From assembly GCA_033239525.1 (NCBI GenBank), contig BSYO01000003.1, positions 24,245,683-24,309,682 of the forward strand: a stretch of DNA of 64,000 nucleotides. Direction: 5' to 3'. The notes beneath the pieces are model-generated. The model did no database searches, was not told the DNA's origin, and saw only the letters and a program-made list of their open reading frames with translations. The number at the start of each line of letters is the position of its first letter. Within the stretch, counting starts at the first letter, position 1. A program made the translations under genes and the position numbers. This document shows, piece after piece, positions 22,601-31,974 of this stretch. The stretch comes from Nepenthes gracilis. Taxonomy: Eukaryota > Streptophyta > Magnoliopsida > Caryophyllales > Nepenthaceae.

Positions 22601-23785
22601 GCCAACTAATACACCATTATCGACTTGATGGTTATATCACCGTGGGTTACCGACCAGAGTCCTGCCTACCCGAGGTGAATCAAGATCACTACCAATCGTC
22701 ACGAGTCACCTGTGGACTGAGAGATGTCAGCACTTACCTAGCTGTCTCAAAGGTAGCTCTTAGCTCGGCCCCCATGCGCTAGGACTCCGATTCTCAGCTG
22801 CTGGTCTATAATATAAGCAAGACATTGACTGACGAAGAGATACGCTACCTGCGTGCTGAGAAGCTTGCTTTAGTACTAATCTTCTCAACCCGGAAGCTGA
22901 GACCTTACTTTCAGGTTCATCACGTAGTCATTTTGATCGACCAACCACTGAAGAGCATTCTCTAGAAACCCGTTGTTTTCGAAAGGCTGGTTAAATGCGC
23001 CTTCGAGTTGGGAGAGTTCGGCATTGAATTCTCGCTTAACCTAGGCCAGCTATCAAGGGATAGGCTCTGGCCAACTTCATCGTCGAGACCACGACACCAA
23101 TCCTCGATGAGCATCCCACTAAGGATGCAGATCACCACACGGGTGAGTCAGAATGGGTTCTCAACGTGAATGAAATGTCTACGGGCTCGGGCAGTGGTGC
23201 CAAAGTGGTCCTAAGGACCTCGGACAGGTTTGAGGTAAAGTACTCTCTTAAACTCAATTTTTCAGCCACCAATAACGTTGTCGAGTACGAAACCCTGTTA
23301 GTTAGGCTACGACTAGCCAAAGAATGTTCAACTAGATGATTGATCGTCTACAACAACTCAGAACTGGTCATTAACCAGATTAACGGGAGTTTTAAGGCAT
23401 ATAACCCTTCCATTGCCAAATATTTGGCCAAGACGAAGAACGACATTCGAAGATTTAACAAGCTGACCCTAGTCCATATCGTTAAAACTGAGAACTGGAA
23501 GGCCGACCAACTTGCTAAAGTAGCAGCGGCTAAAAATTTATAACAGTACTCAATGGATATAGGGGAAGTCCTAAGCGCTCCCAGCACAGAGGAAAAGGAA
23601 GTGATACAAATCTCCGACTCTGACAACTGGATGACACCTTACTAGAGGTATCTGGTGAACGGAGCACTCCTAGATAGCACAGACGAAGCCAAGCGAACTA
23701 AAAAGATAGCCAGCTAGTACACCATTGTCAACGGATGGCTATATCGCTGTGGTTACTCGACTCCGTACCTCCGGTGCCTACTCCT
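19323..23785 (+). repeat. Four tandem copies of a 1.1-kb RNase H-to-integrase segment
   Basis: Units run at about 19323-20439, 20440-21562, 21563-22671 and 22672-23785 (1117, 1123, 1109 and 1114 bp). Each starts at GAGGTGAAGCAG-like sequence and runs through RNase H (LVYY.SK.LT...HYP..EKLA), its end (PLKSI), a linker, the second RNase H (Y..LLVGLRLAKECSTK; NSELV.NQINGSF.A.NPSIAKYLAK) and the start of the integrase N-terminal region. All four then reach CCTACTCC(T/C)GAGGT. The fourth continues into integrase (GAGGTGGCTGAC). The join uses the shared GAGGTG, coding HEV on one side and PEV on the other, so it keeps frame. Units differ by many substitutions and small indels; 22140-22760 is the most damaged. 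Confidence 0.88.
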
Positions 23786-24859
23786 GAGGTGGCTGACTTC
23801 GCCTTGAGCGTAGTCCACTTTCGAATATGCGAATCACACATTGGTGGCAAAAACTTAGCATTCAAGATTATACGCCAGGGATATTACTAACCGATAATAA
23901 ACAAGAACGCCTTTAAATTCGTGAAGAAGTGTGAGAATTGCCAGCTCCACGGCAATCTTCACCACCAGCCCCCCGCTGAGTGAAGATCTCTCTAAGCTCC
24001 TTGTCCTTTCGCACAATGGGGGCTTAACATTCTTAATCTGTTTCTTATCGCGATTGGGCAAAAGAAGTTCATTATCGCGGACATTGACTATTCACCAAGT
24101 GGGTTGAATCCGCCCCGCTGGCCAAGATCACTGAGCACAATACCTTAGAATTCATCTGCTAGAACATAGTGAGCAAATTTGGCATTCTTGAGGTTCTCGT
24201 GGCCAACAACGGAACTCAATTCTCAGGAAAGCGCTTTACCAAGTATTGCACCAATTTAGGTATCAGATTAGTCCACACTTCACTAGTGTACACATGAGTA
24301 AACGAACAAGTGAAGGTAACCAACCGTACGCTACTCTGCAGTTGAATACCAAGTTGGAGGATGTAATGGGCTCTTAGGTCGATGAGCGACCCTCTGTCCT
24401 ATGGTCTTATCGGACAACTCCAAAGGAACCAACTCGCAAGACACCCTTCAGCCTTTGCTACGAGGCTGAAATAGTAATTTCGGTTGAGATTGGGCTCTTC
24501 ATCTTAGGATTAAAGCTTTCGACCTACTAGGTAACTCCCAAAAAATTAGAGAACACATAGACTTACTGGAGGAAGCCTGCGACGTAGTCAGGATGCAGAT
24601 AGCAGCCTACCAGCAATGAGTTGCTCACTATTATAACAAGAAAGTGAAAGCACAACAATTCAAAGTTGGAGACTTAGTCCTGCAAAGTATAGAGGATACG
24701 GGCAAAACTACCAACTGGAATAAGCTCTTCCCAAATTGGGAAGATCCATTTCTTGTTTCAATGGTTCTGTAGAATGGAGTATACAAACTCCAAATCCCAA
24801 AACAGCCAGTTGTCCCATGGACGTGGAACATGATCCAGCTCAAGCGCTACCTCCAGTGA
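23786..24859 (+). pseudogene. Integrase of Tat-1 (degenerate)
   Basis: The sequence reads through the zinc domain (FRICESHIGGKNLAFKIIRQ, then FVKKCENCQLHGNLHHQPPA; CxxC at about 23931), then PFAQWGLNIL, KFIIADIDY, the NGTQFS region near 24213, and TPFSLCYEAEIVISVEIG. It finishes with QFKVGDLVLQ, FPNWEDPFLV and a WTWNMIQLKRYLQ-stop end at 24857-24859. This order is the HHCC, catalytic core and C-terminal parts of a Tat integrase. In-frame stops at several points inactivate it. It follows directly on the fourth tandem unit. Confidence 0.85.
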
Positions 24860-25048
24860 AAACCCAAGTAGGTCATTTGTGTGCATGAACATATTTGTAA
24901 CATACGTTATCATTAATAAAAGAAAATTTCTATTTTCATTTGAGCCATACTTTTCTCTCCTTTTTTTTCCTATTCCATGTGCATGTATGTGTGTTTGCAG
25001 GATTACACAAATGAATGACCTAGACTGTCCCTAAGTCGGATGGATTTT
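24860..25048 (+). other. Post-pol spacer of Tat-1
   Basis: Non-coding. ATTAATAAAAGAAAATTTC near 24910 resembles the segment after integrase in Tat-2 (TTTAATAAATGTACATA near 43755), so this spacer is shared by the two elements. Confidence 0.5.
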
Positions 25049-25300
25049 CACCCGTTCGTAATTAAACCCTGATCATCCAGGTAGCCTGTAGGCGATCGGA
25101 TTAAATTCTGGTCATTCAGACAGCCCGTAAGCGATTGAATTAAATCCTAATCACCCAGACAACCTCTGAGCGGTCGAATTGAACCTTAGTTATCCAAGCG
25201 GGCTATAAATAGTTGAACTAAACTCTTATCATCTAGGCAGACCGTAAGTGGTCGAATTAAATCTCGGTTATCCAAGTGGCTGTTCGCAATCTAAATCTTA
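25049..25300. repeat. 39-bp minisatellite in the Tat-1 3' region
   Basis: About six units of 38-42 bp, of the form CGGTCGAATTAAATCCTGAT followed by CATCCAGACAGCCCGTAAG, start near 25049. Tat-2 has related units at 43905-44051. Tandem repeats between pol and 3' LTR are well known in Tat/Ogre elements. Confidence 0.8.
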
Positions 25301-25640
25301 GGGTGTTTAAATAGCACATGTAACAATCTCCTTCACTAGGAGTTAGAGTGATTAGCCAACGACAGTCAATAGGAGAAAAGTGATCCATTCAGAAGCTGAC
25401 CGCCCATGTTCACACGTGGGCAGCGCCACCAATCCTCAACTCACACTCGAGTATGAAATAGGCTTGATACAACATTAGGATATACCTTGATATCTTCTTA
25501 AGGACTTAAGTCTATCAAAGAGTATAGCAAACATCTCCAATACTACGAGATGGACGGCCAACTCATATACAATACACCAAGTCAGCCGGCCAACATGAGA
25601 ACGAATAACTAAAGGACAGCAGTGAAAGCACAGACACAAC
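25301..25640. other. Tat-1 3' region without a recognised gene
   Basis: Non-coding on both strands as far as I can see. It lies between the minisatellite and the likely 3' end of the antisense unit. Confidence 0.4.
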
Positions 25641-25657
25641 ATATCATTAAATCAACA

Positions 25658-25670
25658 GTTTTATTGATTG
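25658..25670 (-). terminator. Poly(A) signal of the antisense unit
   Basis: On the minus strand the sequence reads CAATCAATAAAACTGTTG, a canonical AATAAA about 220 bp past the stop of the antisense ORF (25888-25890). Its placement supports a real antisense transcript. Confidence 0.5.
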
Positions 25671-25887
25671 CGTTTGTACATTTACAATTACATACAAAAA
25701 TATAAGGGTACAAAATATTTACTCGGGATCGGAGATCCCAAGAGAAGGCGGGGGAGACCCCTAACCACTCCGAGGCTGGCCTATGAGGCTCTCGCGACGG
25801 CTAACAGAGCAATTTGTTGGGTGGGTCAAGGACATCAACAAAAAAGGTGGGATCCACCTACCATGCAATGCATTGATTGATATTGAT

Positions 25888-26440
25888 TCATTCCCACAAT
25901 TGTGCCCACAACATCTCAGAGACCTTGTGAGGACGTATACGAATAGATAGCTCATTTTCCAACGATGTTATTCGTCCCAAGAGCTCGTCAGTACGCCTCA
26001 CTATCCAGGAAGCTTTCTCTTTCAGCCTAACATTTTTCTCTTTTAGACTCAACAACTTAGATTGAAGAGCAGCGTTATCCTACTGGTTCTCCGCCATGAG
26101 CAAGTCCACTTCCTCCTTGAACTTGGTGACTCTTCCTTACGATCTAAGATCACTAGATCCCGTTAACGTAGTCCATTGCTCACTGCGCTATTTTTTTTCC
26201 TCCTGCAAAGAGCCAAAAACATTGAGTAACAGCAACAGAGGAAGAAAAGAGAAAGGAAACTTGAGGATTACCCACAAATTTTTGCGCTCCTCCTCAATGG
26301 CCTAATGGCAACCTTGAGCCCGAGGATGAAAACTAGAGGCAAAGCAGCCTCCCCGAGTATGTTTTGATAGAACCTCGGGAGAGCAACTCCTCCATCAGCC
26401 TCAATGCTAATGCCAACCGCCTCAAGTAACTTTCTAGTTA
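25888..26440 (-). pseudogene. Antisense coiled-coil ORF in the 3' region of Tat-1
   Basis: On the minus strand from about 26430, a frame reads LLEAVGISIEADGGVALPRF and then, after a shift, AIEEERKNLW at a GT donor (GTAATCCTC, about 26270). A polypyrimidine run and TTTGCAG follow at about 26205, suggesting an intron of some 65 bp. After a damaged patch comes a heptad-rich stretch: KFKEEVDLLMAENQ, a stop, DNAALQSKLLSLKEKNVRLK, then ELLGRITSLENELSIRIRPH, ending in a stop at 25888-25890. The leucine/charged pattern indicates a coiled coil. Antisense genes between pol and 3' LTR have been described in Tat elements such as maize Grande (from memory). Function is unknown, and this copy is broken by at least one stop and one shift. 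Confidence 0.6.
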
Positions 26441-26446
26441 ATACAC

Positions 26447-27416
26447 TGGTGGGTGCACATCGGAGTCGGGTCGGCCCACGAAGGAGGAAACGGTATCCAA
26501 ATTGTCACGCAAAGACATTTACACCGGACATTAACGCCATCAAGCCGACTGCATTTAACGGCTAGTGAGCCAACGATGGCCCAAGAGCAGGACGACCCAC
26601 TTGAGCTCAGGACGATTAACGTATCCACTAACCGAAGAAACAACGAGTTGACCGGTTGAAGGTTAGGTCTCGCATGGCCCAAGCCCGGATTGGCCCACGT
26701 GTCCGTCCTTGAGCAACAACGATCATCTCCCCTGATTTTGCGCGCTTCTAAGGAAGTAAGTTTTCCAGTAATGGTCACCTCCGTCCATCCACTTGTCTAC
26801 TAAAAACCCTAGTAGTTACAGAACGTAAAAGGAAAATAATCAATCTATCAGCCGTTACAGCTATAAAGGTACCTACGCGAGAAAAGGCAACGATCCCAAT
26901 AGAGTATCGGTATCAAATCCTTCTGTACAAGGAAGGCAGCCCGGAGCCGTGGTTATAAAAAGGCCATGGAATCTACTTCTCAGACACACTCCCACTAGCC
27001 TGCAAAATTGCCTTCTCTACGCACAAAAGCCCTCAAGCAAGTACAAAGCTCCCACACTTTCAGTGCTCAAGCATCTCTACACTCTCTTTCTCTCTACTAC
27101 TAGTTCCCAATGAACTCAGTACGTTGAGAACCTCGCTCCTCACAAGCAATCCAGAGCCTCTCAATCTACGAGAGCACTCCCACATCAACAAACACTCACC
27201 TCCAATTCATACTGATTTCCTACATTCACCTTTAATTCTCTGAATGCCGCTTACTGATTTGAGTGTTAGAATATTTTTGGTAGGACAACCTCCCACCGTC
27301 ACCTGATCTCTCATTTGAAGTTATGGTGTGTAGGATCTAAACTCAGTAGATGAAGTCGGATTCAGACGAATGACTTGATTCGAATCTATTCGAAACTTGG
27401 ATCTAGGGATGTATCA
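26447..27416 (+). repeat. 3' LTR of Tat-1
   Basis: About 970 bp, beginning TGGTGGGTGCACATC and ending GATGTATCA. It contains the family TATA box at 26953. It is followed by ATGAG, matching ATGGG before the 5' LTR at four of five positions. Confidence 0.85.
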
Positions 27417-27524
27417 ATGAGAATAACAATTCTAACTCTATTCTCATCCTATTATATTCTTATGAATAACTATTCTATTTATATCTTATTTCATTCTAAC
27501 AACCAAACGTACCATAAAAGAAAA

Positions 27525-27840
27525 CTCTTTGAGCTACTATTTTCAAACAAAAGTAAAACTAAGTTGAGAAACTACAGAACCGGCAGAAGCCTCTTGAAAG
27601 CAAGAGATCTTATCGAGAAAGTAGCTAAGTGGTCTATTGGTAATGGCAAAGGCAAAGGTACCCACTTCAAGGAAAGATTGGTGGTTTGAAAGCTGGCCCC
27701 TTATATGCCAAGCAAGACATTTCATTGGCTAGTAACAACCTTAAGGTGGAGGATTTGGTTCCCACCGATGACACATGAGAATGGGACTTAATCAAATGTT
27801 ACCTTAAAAAGAATAACAACTCTCTTCTTGTTTAATTCAT
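27525..27840 (+). pseudogene. LINE (L1-type) reverse transcriptase tail fragment
   Basis: The frame reaching 27689 carries RTGRSLLKARDLIEKVAKWS followed by IGNGKGKGTHF. After a frameshift comes GPLYAKQ-like sequence and NNLKVEDLVP..W.WDLIKCYL. This matches the stretch after RT in plant LINE ORF2 (typically WRSI.KARELL.KGLRWRIGNG and later V.DLI....W....L). No LINE 5' part or poly(A) tail is seen, so it is a short fragment. It lies 110 bp beyond the Tat-1 3' LTR. Confidence 0.6.
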
Positions 27841-29063
27841 CAACTATTGGGAGTCGTCTAATTGCTTGACGACGCTACCCGATACTCTTCAACTTGTTTG
27901 TTTGATTCAATATTGGATATCTCGTAAAATATCGTATGATTTTATAATTTTAATTCATTTGTAGTATGACCGACTGATTCAAATTGTTAAGATTATAGTT
28001 TGGATATGTTTATTTAATCTCCTTCATTTTCTACTGGATTGTCACTAAGTTTGCTTTTTCAGCCTATATTGATCAATTTCAGACCTTCTATTATGTAATC
28101 AGATTGGGTTGATGAGCTCTGGTCTATTTGAAATGGAGCTGGACTCAATAGTTTTTTTACCCTTTAAATAATTATGATCCTTTCAAAATAATAAATGATT
28201 AAAATTAAAATAATATCTTATTTTATTTTCAGTATTTTATGTAATAAAAATGAATATTAATCGTTAAAATGATGAGACAGCTAGTATTACGTACCAAAAG
28301 CCGAAAGAGGCACTCGCGAAGGGTTTTTTTACTTTTTCTTGTTTTTCGTTTTTGCTTGGTTTTGTTTTTTCGTTCTTTTTCTTTTTTTTTTTTTGGGAGT
28401 TTTTAGAGACGGCGATTGGGCTCTCAATCCCGACGAATTAAAGCGAAGAGGAGCGAGAGAACCGGCTTGGCGAAGAGGAGTGCGATAATCGTGCGTGCCA
28501 AAGAACTAGCAAATTTGGGTATTTTATCGTCCATGTTTTCTCACAAATATGAAGAAGATGATCATTTGAAGTCTTTCAATTTTGCTTGGCCACTGAATTT
28601 CGCTTAGCTACAAATTGTGGTAAGGGTTTTATTTGTTTTCAACAGAATACTTTCTCGCAGTGTACTGTTGCTTCCTTTGATGTCGCGGAAAATTTGAAAT
28701 AGTTTTTGGAGATGATAAGCATGGGAAGTACGGTAAGATATTGGCAGGTTCTTGAATGAATATAAGAGAAAAGAACTTCCTCTTTGGGTTTCGATTAAGA
28801 AAATGAAGAAACAGGGGTTTTGGTGTATGATGAATTTAATGATTTCATAATCGTACTTTTCTCAAACTCACGCAAAATAGTTGCGCAATTCGGATGAATA
28901 AGTTGTTCGATAATGAATCACTCTCTTGTGAGTATTAGACGGGACGGAAAGCATTATCTGGCAATGCACAATGTTCACACGTGGGATGCTCCAGTGAAAA
29001 TTCTAGAACAACGGGTGATGTTTATGCGAGGGTTGGCTGTTGGGTTGTTCGTGTGAGAAAAGA
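27841..29063 (+). other. Non-repetitive-looking stretch with a 5'UTR-like segment
   Basis: A pyrimidine-rich run (28320-28400) is followed by purine-rich, GC-richer sequence (28400-28520) and a 24-codon ATG frame at 28533 (MFSHKYEEDDHLKSFNFAWP), which stops at 28605. A GT donor-like GTGGTAAGGG follows at about 28617, and an AG then GT pair brackets 28645-28732. This resembles the 5' untranslated exons of a plant gene on the plus strand, but I recognise no protein and cannot link it to a downstream coding exon. Confidence 0.35.
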
Positions 29064-29814
29064 TGTTGAAGGGTCCAATAATGTTCATAAGAAGGTCGGG
29101 TTGAGTGTCAATTGAAGTTCCGGTTGAAGAGTGCACATACGTCATTTGTTTAGAGGAGTAGCCCTAATGCATGTCTGAGGGTACATGTGCATGATTTGTC
29201 TAGAAAAAGTTGTCCTTGATGTATACTTGAGGGGCACTCATGCACCATTTATCCAATGAATCTGCCCGATGCATCTAAGGGGGCATTCATGCGCCAACAT
29301 TGCTATAAAGTCGCGCTTGATATGATTTTAGTGTATCCAAATCATTTTGCAATACAAAGAGCGCCCTACTAAAAGAGAAAAGAGAAAAAGAGAAGAAAAA
29401 AGTTCGATATCCAATTGAGAACCGATTCACCTTTGTTCTTTTACCAAGGTCAAGTACGTTGATTTAGTATTATTTTCTAGGATGTATTACTATTTGATTG
29501 CTCATTCTTCTTGGTGTGTTCTTTTCTTTGTGGGTTGTTAGGTGTATTAAGAGTTGTGTCTCAATTGGTCATTCACTCAAGTTATAATAAAGGGATTTTA
29601 GATAAGGTTATTTTTATAACCGGTCACTTTTATAGTAGATTTGTTTGTGTAATTTGTCATGTAATTTTCTTCTTTGTTTGGAAGGATTTTCTATGTTAAA
29701 AATGTTTGAGTAACATTATATTCTTTTATTTCAAGCATTTGTAGTTAACGTTGACAGAGATTCGAGTTTATTCTCGCTACGACAATTGTGCGTGTTTTGA
29801 CCTTAGTCCTAACA
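29064..29814 (+). repeat. 5' LTR of the copia element
   Basis: 751 bp. It contains a series of variants of TTGAGGGGCACTCATGCACC (29120-29310), then ATTTTGCAATACAAAGAGCG and a purine-rich run. The same order occurs at 31590-31870 in the 3' LTR. Confidence 0.75.
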
Positions 29815-29815
29815 A

Positions 29816-29831
29816 GTTGTATTAGAGACTA
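29816..29831 (+). other. Primer binding site of the copia element
   Basis: GTTGTATTAGAGACTA directly follows the LTR. It corresponds to the usual TGGTATCAGAGC site that pairs with the 3' end of initiator methionine tRNA, with a few substitutions. Confidence 0.7.
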
Positions 29832-29859
29832 AGCTTTTAGGATTGTGAAAACTACAGCT

Positions 29860-31040
29860 TGATGGCATTGAAATCAGAGAGCTTTCATTCTATGTTAAGC
29901 AATTTAGCGGCAAAATAGTTTTATTTTTTAGTAAGAAAGAATGAGAAATGTTTTGATCCGAAAAGAATAATAAAGCACTATGAAACAAGGACTAGTTGAG
30001 AAGATAAAGGATGAGGAATCATAAGATATAAGAAATTTGCTAATCGTATGATCAAATTACATCTCCAACAATACTATTTGAGAAATTAGCTTCTGTCGAT
30101 CTACCGATGTCTAGATAAAGTTTAAGGGTTGGTATAAGTCAAGTACTTAACAACAAGATTCCATATGAAGAAGAAATTCTATGGCCTTTAAAAATGCGGG
30201 AAGGGAAAGCTTTGAGAAAACACTTAGAAGAATTCAACCAAATTTTATAGCGAGCATGTTTTGATGAGAATATCAAGGATGTAAACAAGGTGTTAGTGTT
30301 GTTGGTTTATTTGCCATTTTACGATCATATTGTCACAACTATACTGTTTTTAAATGACACGCTCAACCTTAATGTGGTTATCGCTTCTTTACTTATGAAT
30401 GGGTCTATGTAGAAGGGACGTGAGGCTTTGAGGAGCCAAGTGTTATGGTATCCACCGACACCGAGGCCGCGAGATCGAGGGACCGAGTCTCGCAAGTTGC
30501 AAAAAGTAACAATTAGTCCAAGTTTTAGGATACTAAGTGCTCCTATCATGGTAAGAAGAACCACATGAAGTGAGATTATTTTGAGAGAAAGTAGGAGAAA
30601 GAGGATGGTAGTAAGTGACAAAAAGGAGTGGCCATGATGGAAATGATCTGGACCTCCATCACTATATATGCGGAGATCTTCTAGTCATCCATGCAGGGAA
30701 GACATCGAGCTTTATGAGCCACAAGACAAGTTGGGTGATGGATGGCGGTTTCACACTATACGACATTGAGGAAATCCTTCATCTCCTATATGACCGGAAC
30801 TATGAGATATTAAAGATGAGTAATGATGACTCGTCGATGGTAGTTGGTATCAGGGACGTTAGCTTATGGATAAGTAATGGAATATAACTCGTGTTGAAGG
30901 GCATGCGACATGCTTTAGATATACGGCTGAATGTGATTTTAGTCAAGAAACTTGATGAGGAGGGATTTTATACAACGTTTATAATAGGCCAGTTGAAAAT
31001 TTACCAAAGGCTCGCCGGTTGTGACCAAGGGAAGTAAGTG
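29860..31040 (+). pseudogene. Copia gag and protease remnant
   Basis: The early part (30180-30410) reads as degenerate copia Gag, including a LREHL-like helix and SLLMNGSM near the end of the UBN2-type domain. At 30540-30600 a knuckle-like CSYHGKKNHMK segment occurs. The frame at 30615-30887 gives SWVMDGGFTLYD, where active copia proteases have WxxDSGAS, so the active-site DSG is changed to DGG. It also has ILKMSNDDSSMVVGIRDVSL, equivalent to VKMGN...IVGIGDV. After the stop at 30887 come LVLKGMRHALDIRLNVI and KLDEEGF, the protease-integrase linker. After about 31040 the coding sequence ends at a deletion. Confidence 0.75.
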
Positions 31041-31512
31041 TTCAAGCCGATATTTGATGGAGGTTTCAATTGCCAAAGGAGACGCTAAAGTTACCAATGG
31101 GTAGATTGGCTAAGGTCGCAGGAGGAGGTTGAGGAGGAATGTAAAGGGGAGTGACTCTACTATGGAGAAGAAGCCGAAGGGGAGTGGGAATACTTCCGAT
31201 TTGGTGTAGCGGAAAAGGGTATCGTTTAAGCTTGAGACAGTAGATGCCGAGATCCTCGTGAAGGGGAAGTTGCCAAATGGCAAGAGATGACAAGCGTTGG
31301 TAAAAGCAAAGGTCCTCCTAAGATTATAAGGAAAGTTTGTTGATTTTGGGTCACTTCCTTTATGAGTACCGCAACAAATGAATGGGTTATCTAAAGGACG
31401 TGGCAATATTTCTTTGTGGAACACTCATGCGTAAAAATCAAGCAAGAGTTGTGCAACATTTGTACAAGAGTCACCGAGGATCGATTAAGAGGGTTATTTG
31501 AGCGATAAAGGA

Positions 31513-31974
31513 TGTTAAAAAGTCAGCACGATATTTATGCTAAGGTTAATCAAGTGTCGATCAAAGGTTAGCCGAGTAGCACATGATGAGTGCTCAAGAG
31601 AGCACGTGTCCGTTTGGTTAGAGGAGTAGACTTGATACGCGGCCTAAGGGCGCATGTGCATGGTTTGTTTGAAAATCACACCTAATACATACTTGAGGGG
31701 CGCCTGTCATTGTTTATTCAAAGTCCGCACTGATACACCCATGAGGGGCATTCATGTCTGATAGTGCTAGAAGTTGCACTTGATGCGATTTTAGAGTATT
31801 TGAAATTATTTTGCAACATAAGGAGTGCTTCATGAAGAGAGAATAGAGAAAGAGAGAAGAGAAAGATGTTTGACATCCGATTGATATTCGATTCAAGTTT
31901 TATTCTTTGCTATGATCGGGTATGTTACTCTAGTGTTATTTTTAATACGTTACATGTTTTGTTGAGTCCTAACA
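31513..31974 (+). repeat. 3' LTR of the copia element, internally deleted
   Basis: Starts TGTTAAAAAGTCAGC and is collinear with 29064-29490. It then jumps to the terminal TCCTAACA at 31967-31974, having lost roughly 290 bp. Confidence 0.65.

Larger units (their letters stand above)
11515..27416 (+). mobile_element. Ty3/gypsy Tat-lineage LTR retrotransposon (Tat-1)
   Basis: LTRs of about 0.95-0.97 kb (11515-15950 with a 3.5-kb insertion; 26447-27416) flank degenerate gag, protease, RT, RNase H, a second RNase H and integrase, in that order, on the plus strand. Flanking pentamers are ATGGG (11510-11514) and ATGAG (27417-27421), one mismatch from a perfect duplication. Tat membership rests on the gag zinc knuckle with GHSTKDC context, the extra RNase H domain before integrase, and a long 3' region with a minisatellite and an antisense ORF. 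Many stops and frameshifts make it non-autonomous. Four tandem copies of a 1.1-kb pol segment (19323-23785) enlarge it. No clear polypurine tract precedes the 3' LTR. Confidence 0.88.
29064..31974 (+). mobile_element. Ty1/copia retrotransposon, internally deleted
   Basis: LTRs (29064-29814 and 31513-31974) flank 1.7 kb with copia gag and protease remnants on the plus strand. RT, RNase H and integrase are missing. Both LTRs begin TGTT(G/A)AA and end TCCTAACA. The second lacks about 290 bp between its TTATTTTTAATACG-like part and the terminal TCCTAACA. No target duplication is visible (AAAGA before, CAACT after), so one end may have been rearranged. The element cannot move by itself. Confidence 0.8.
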
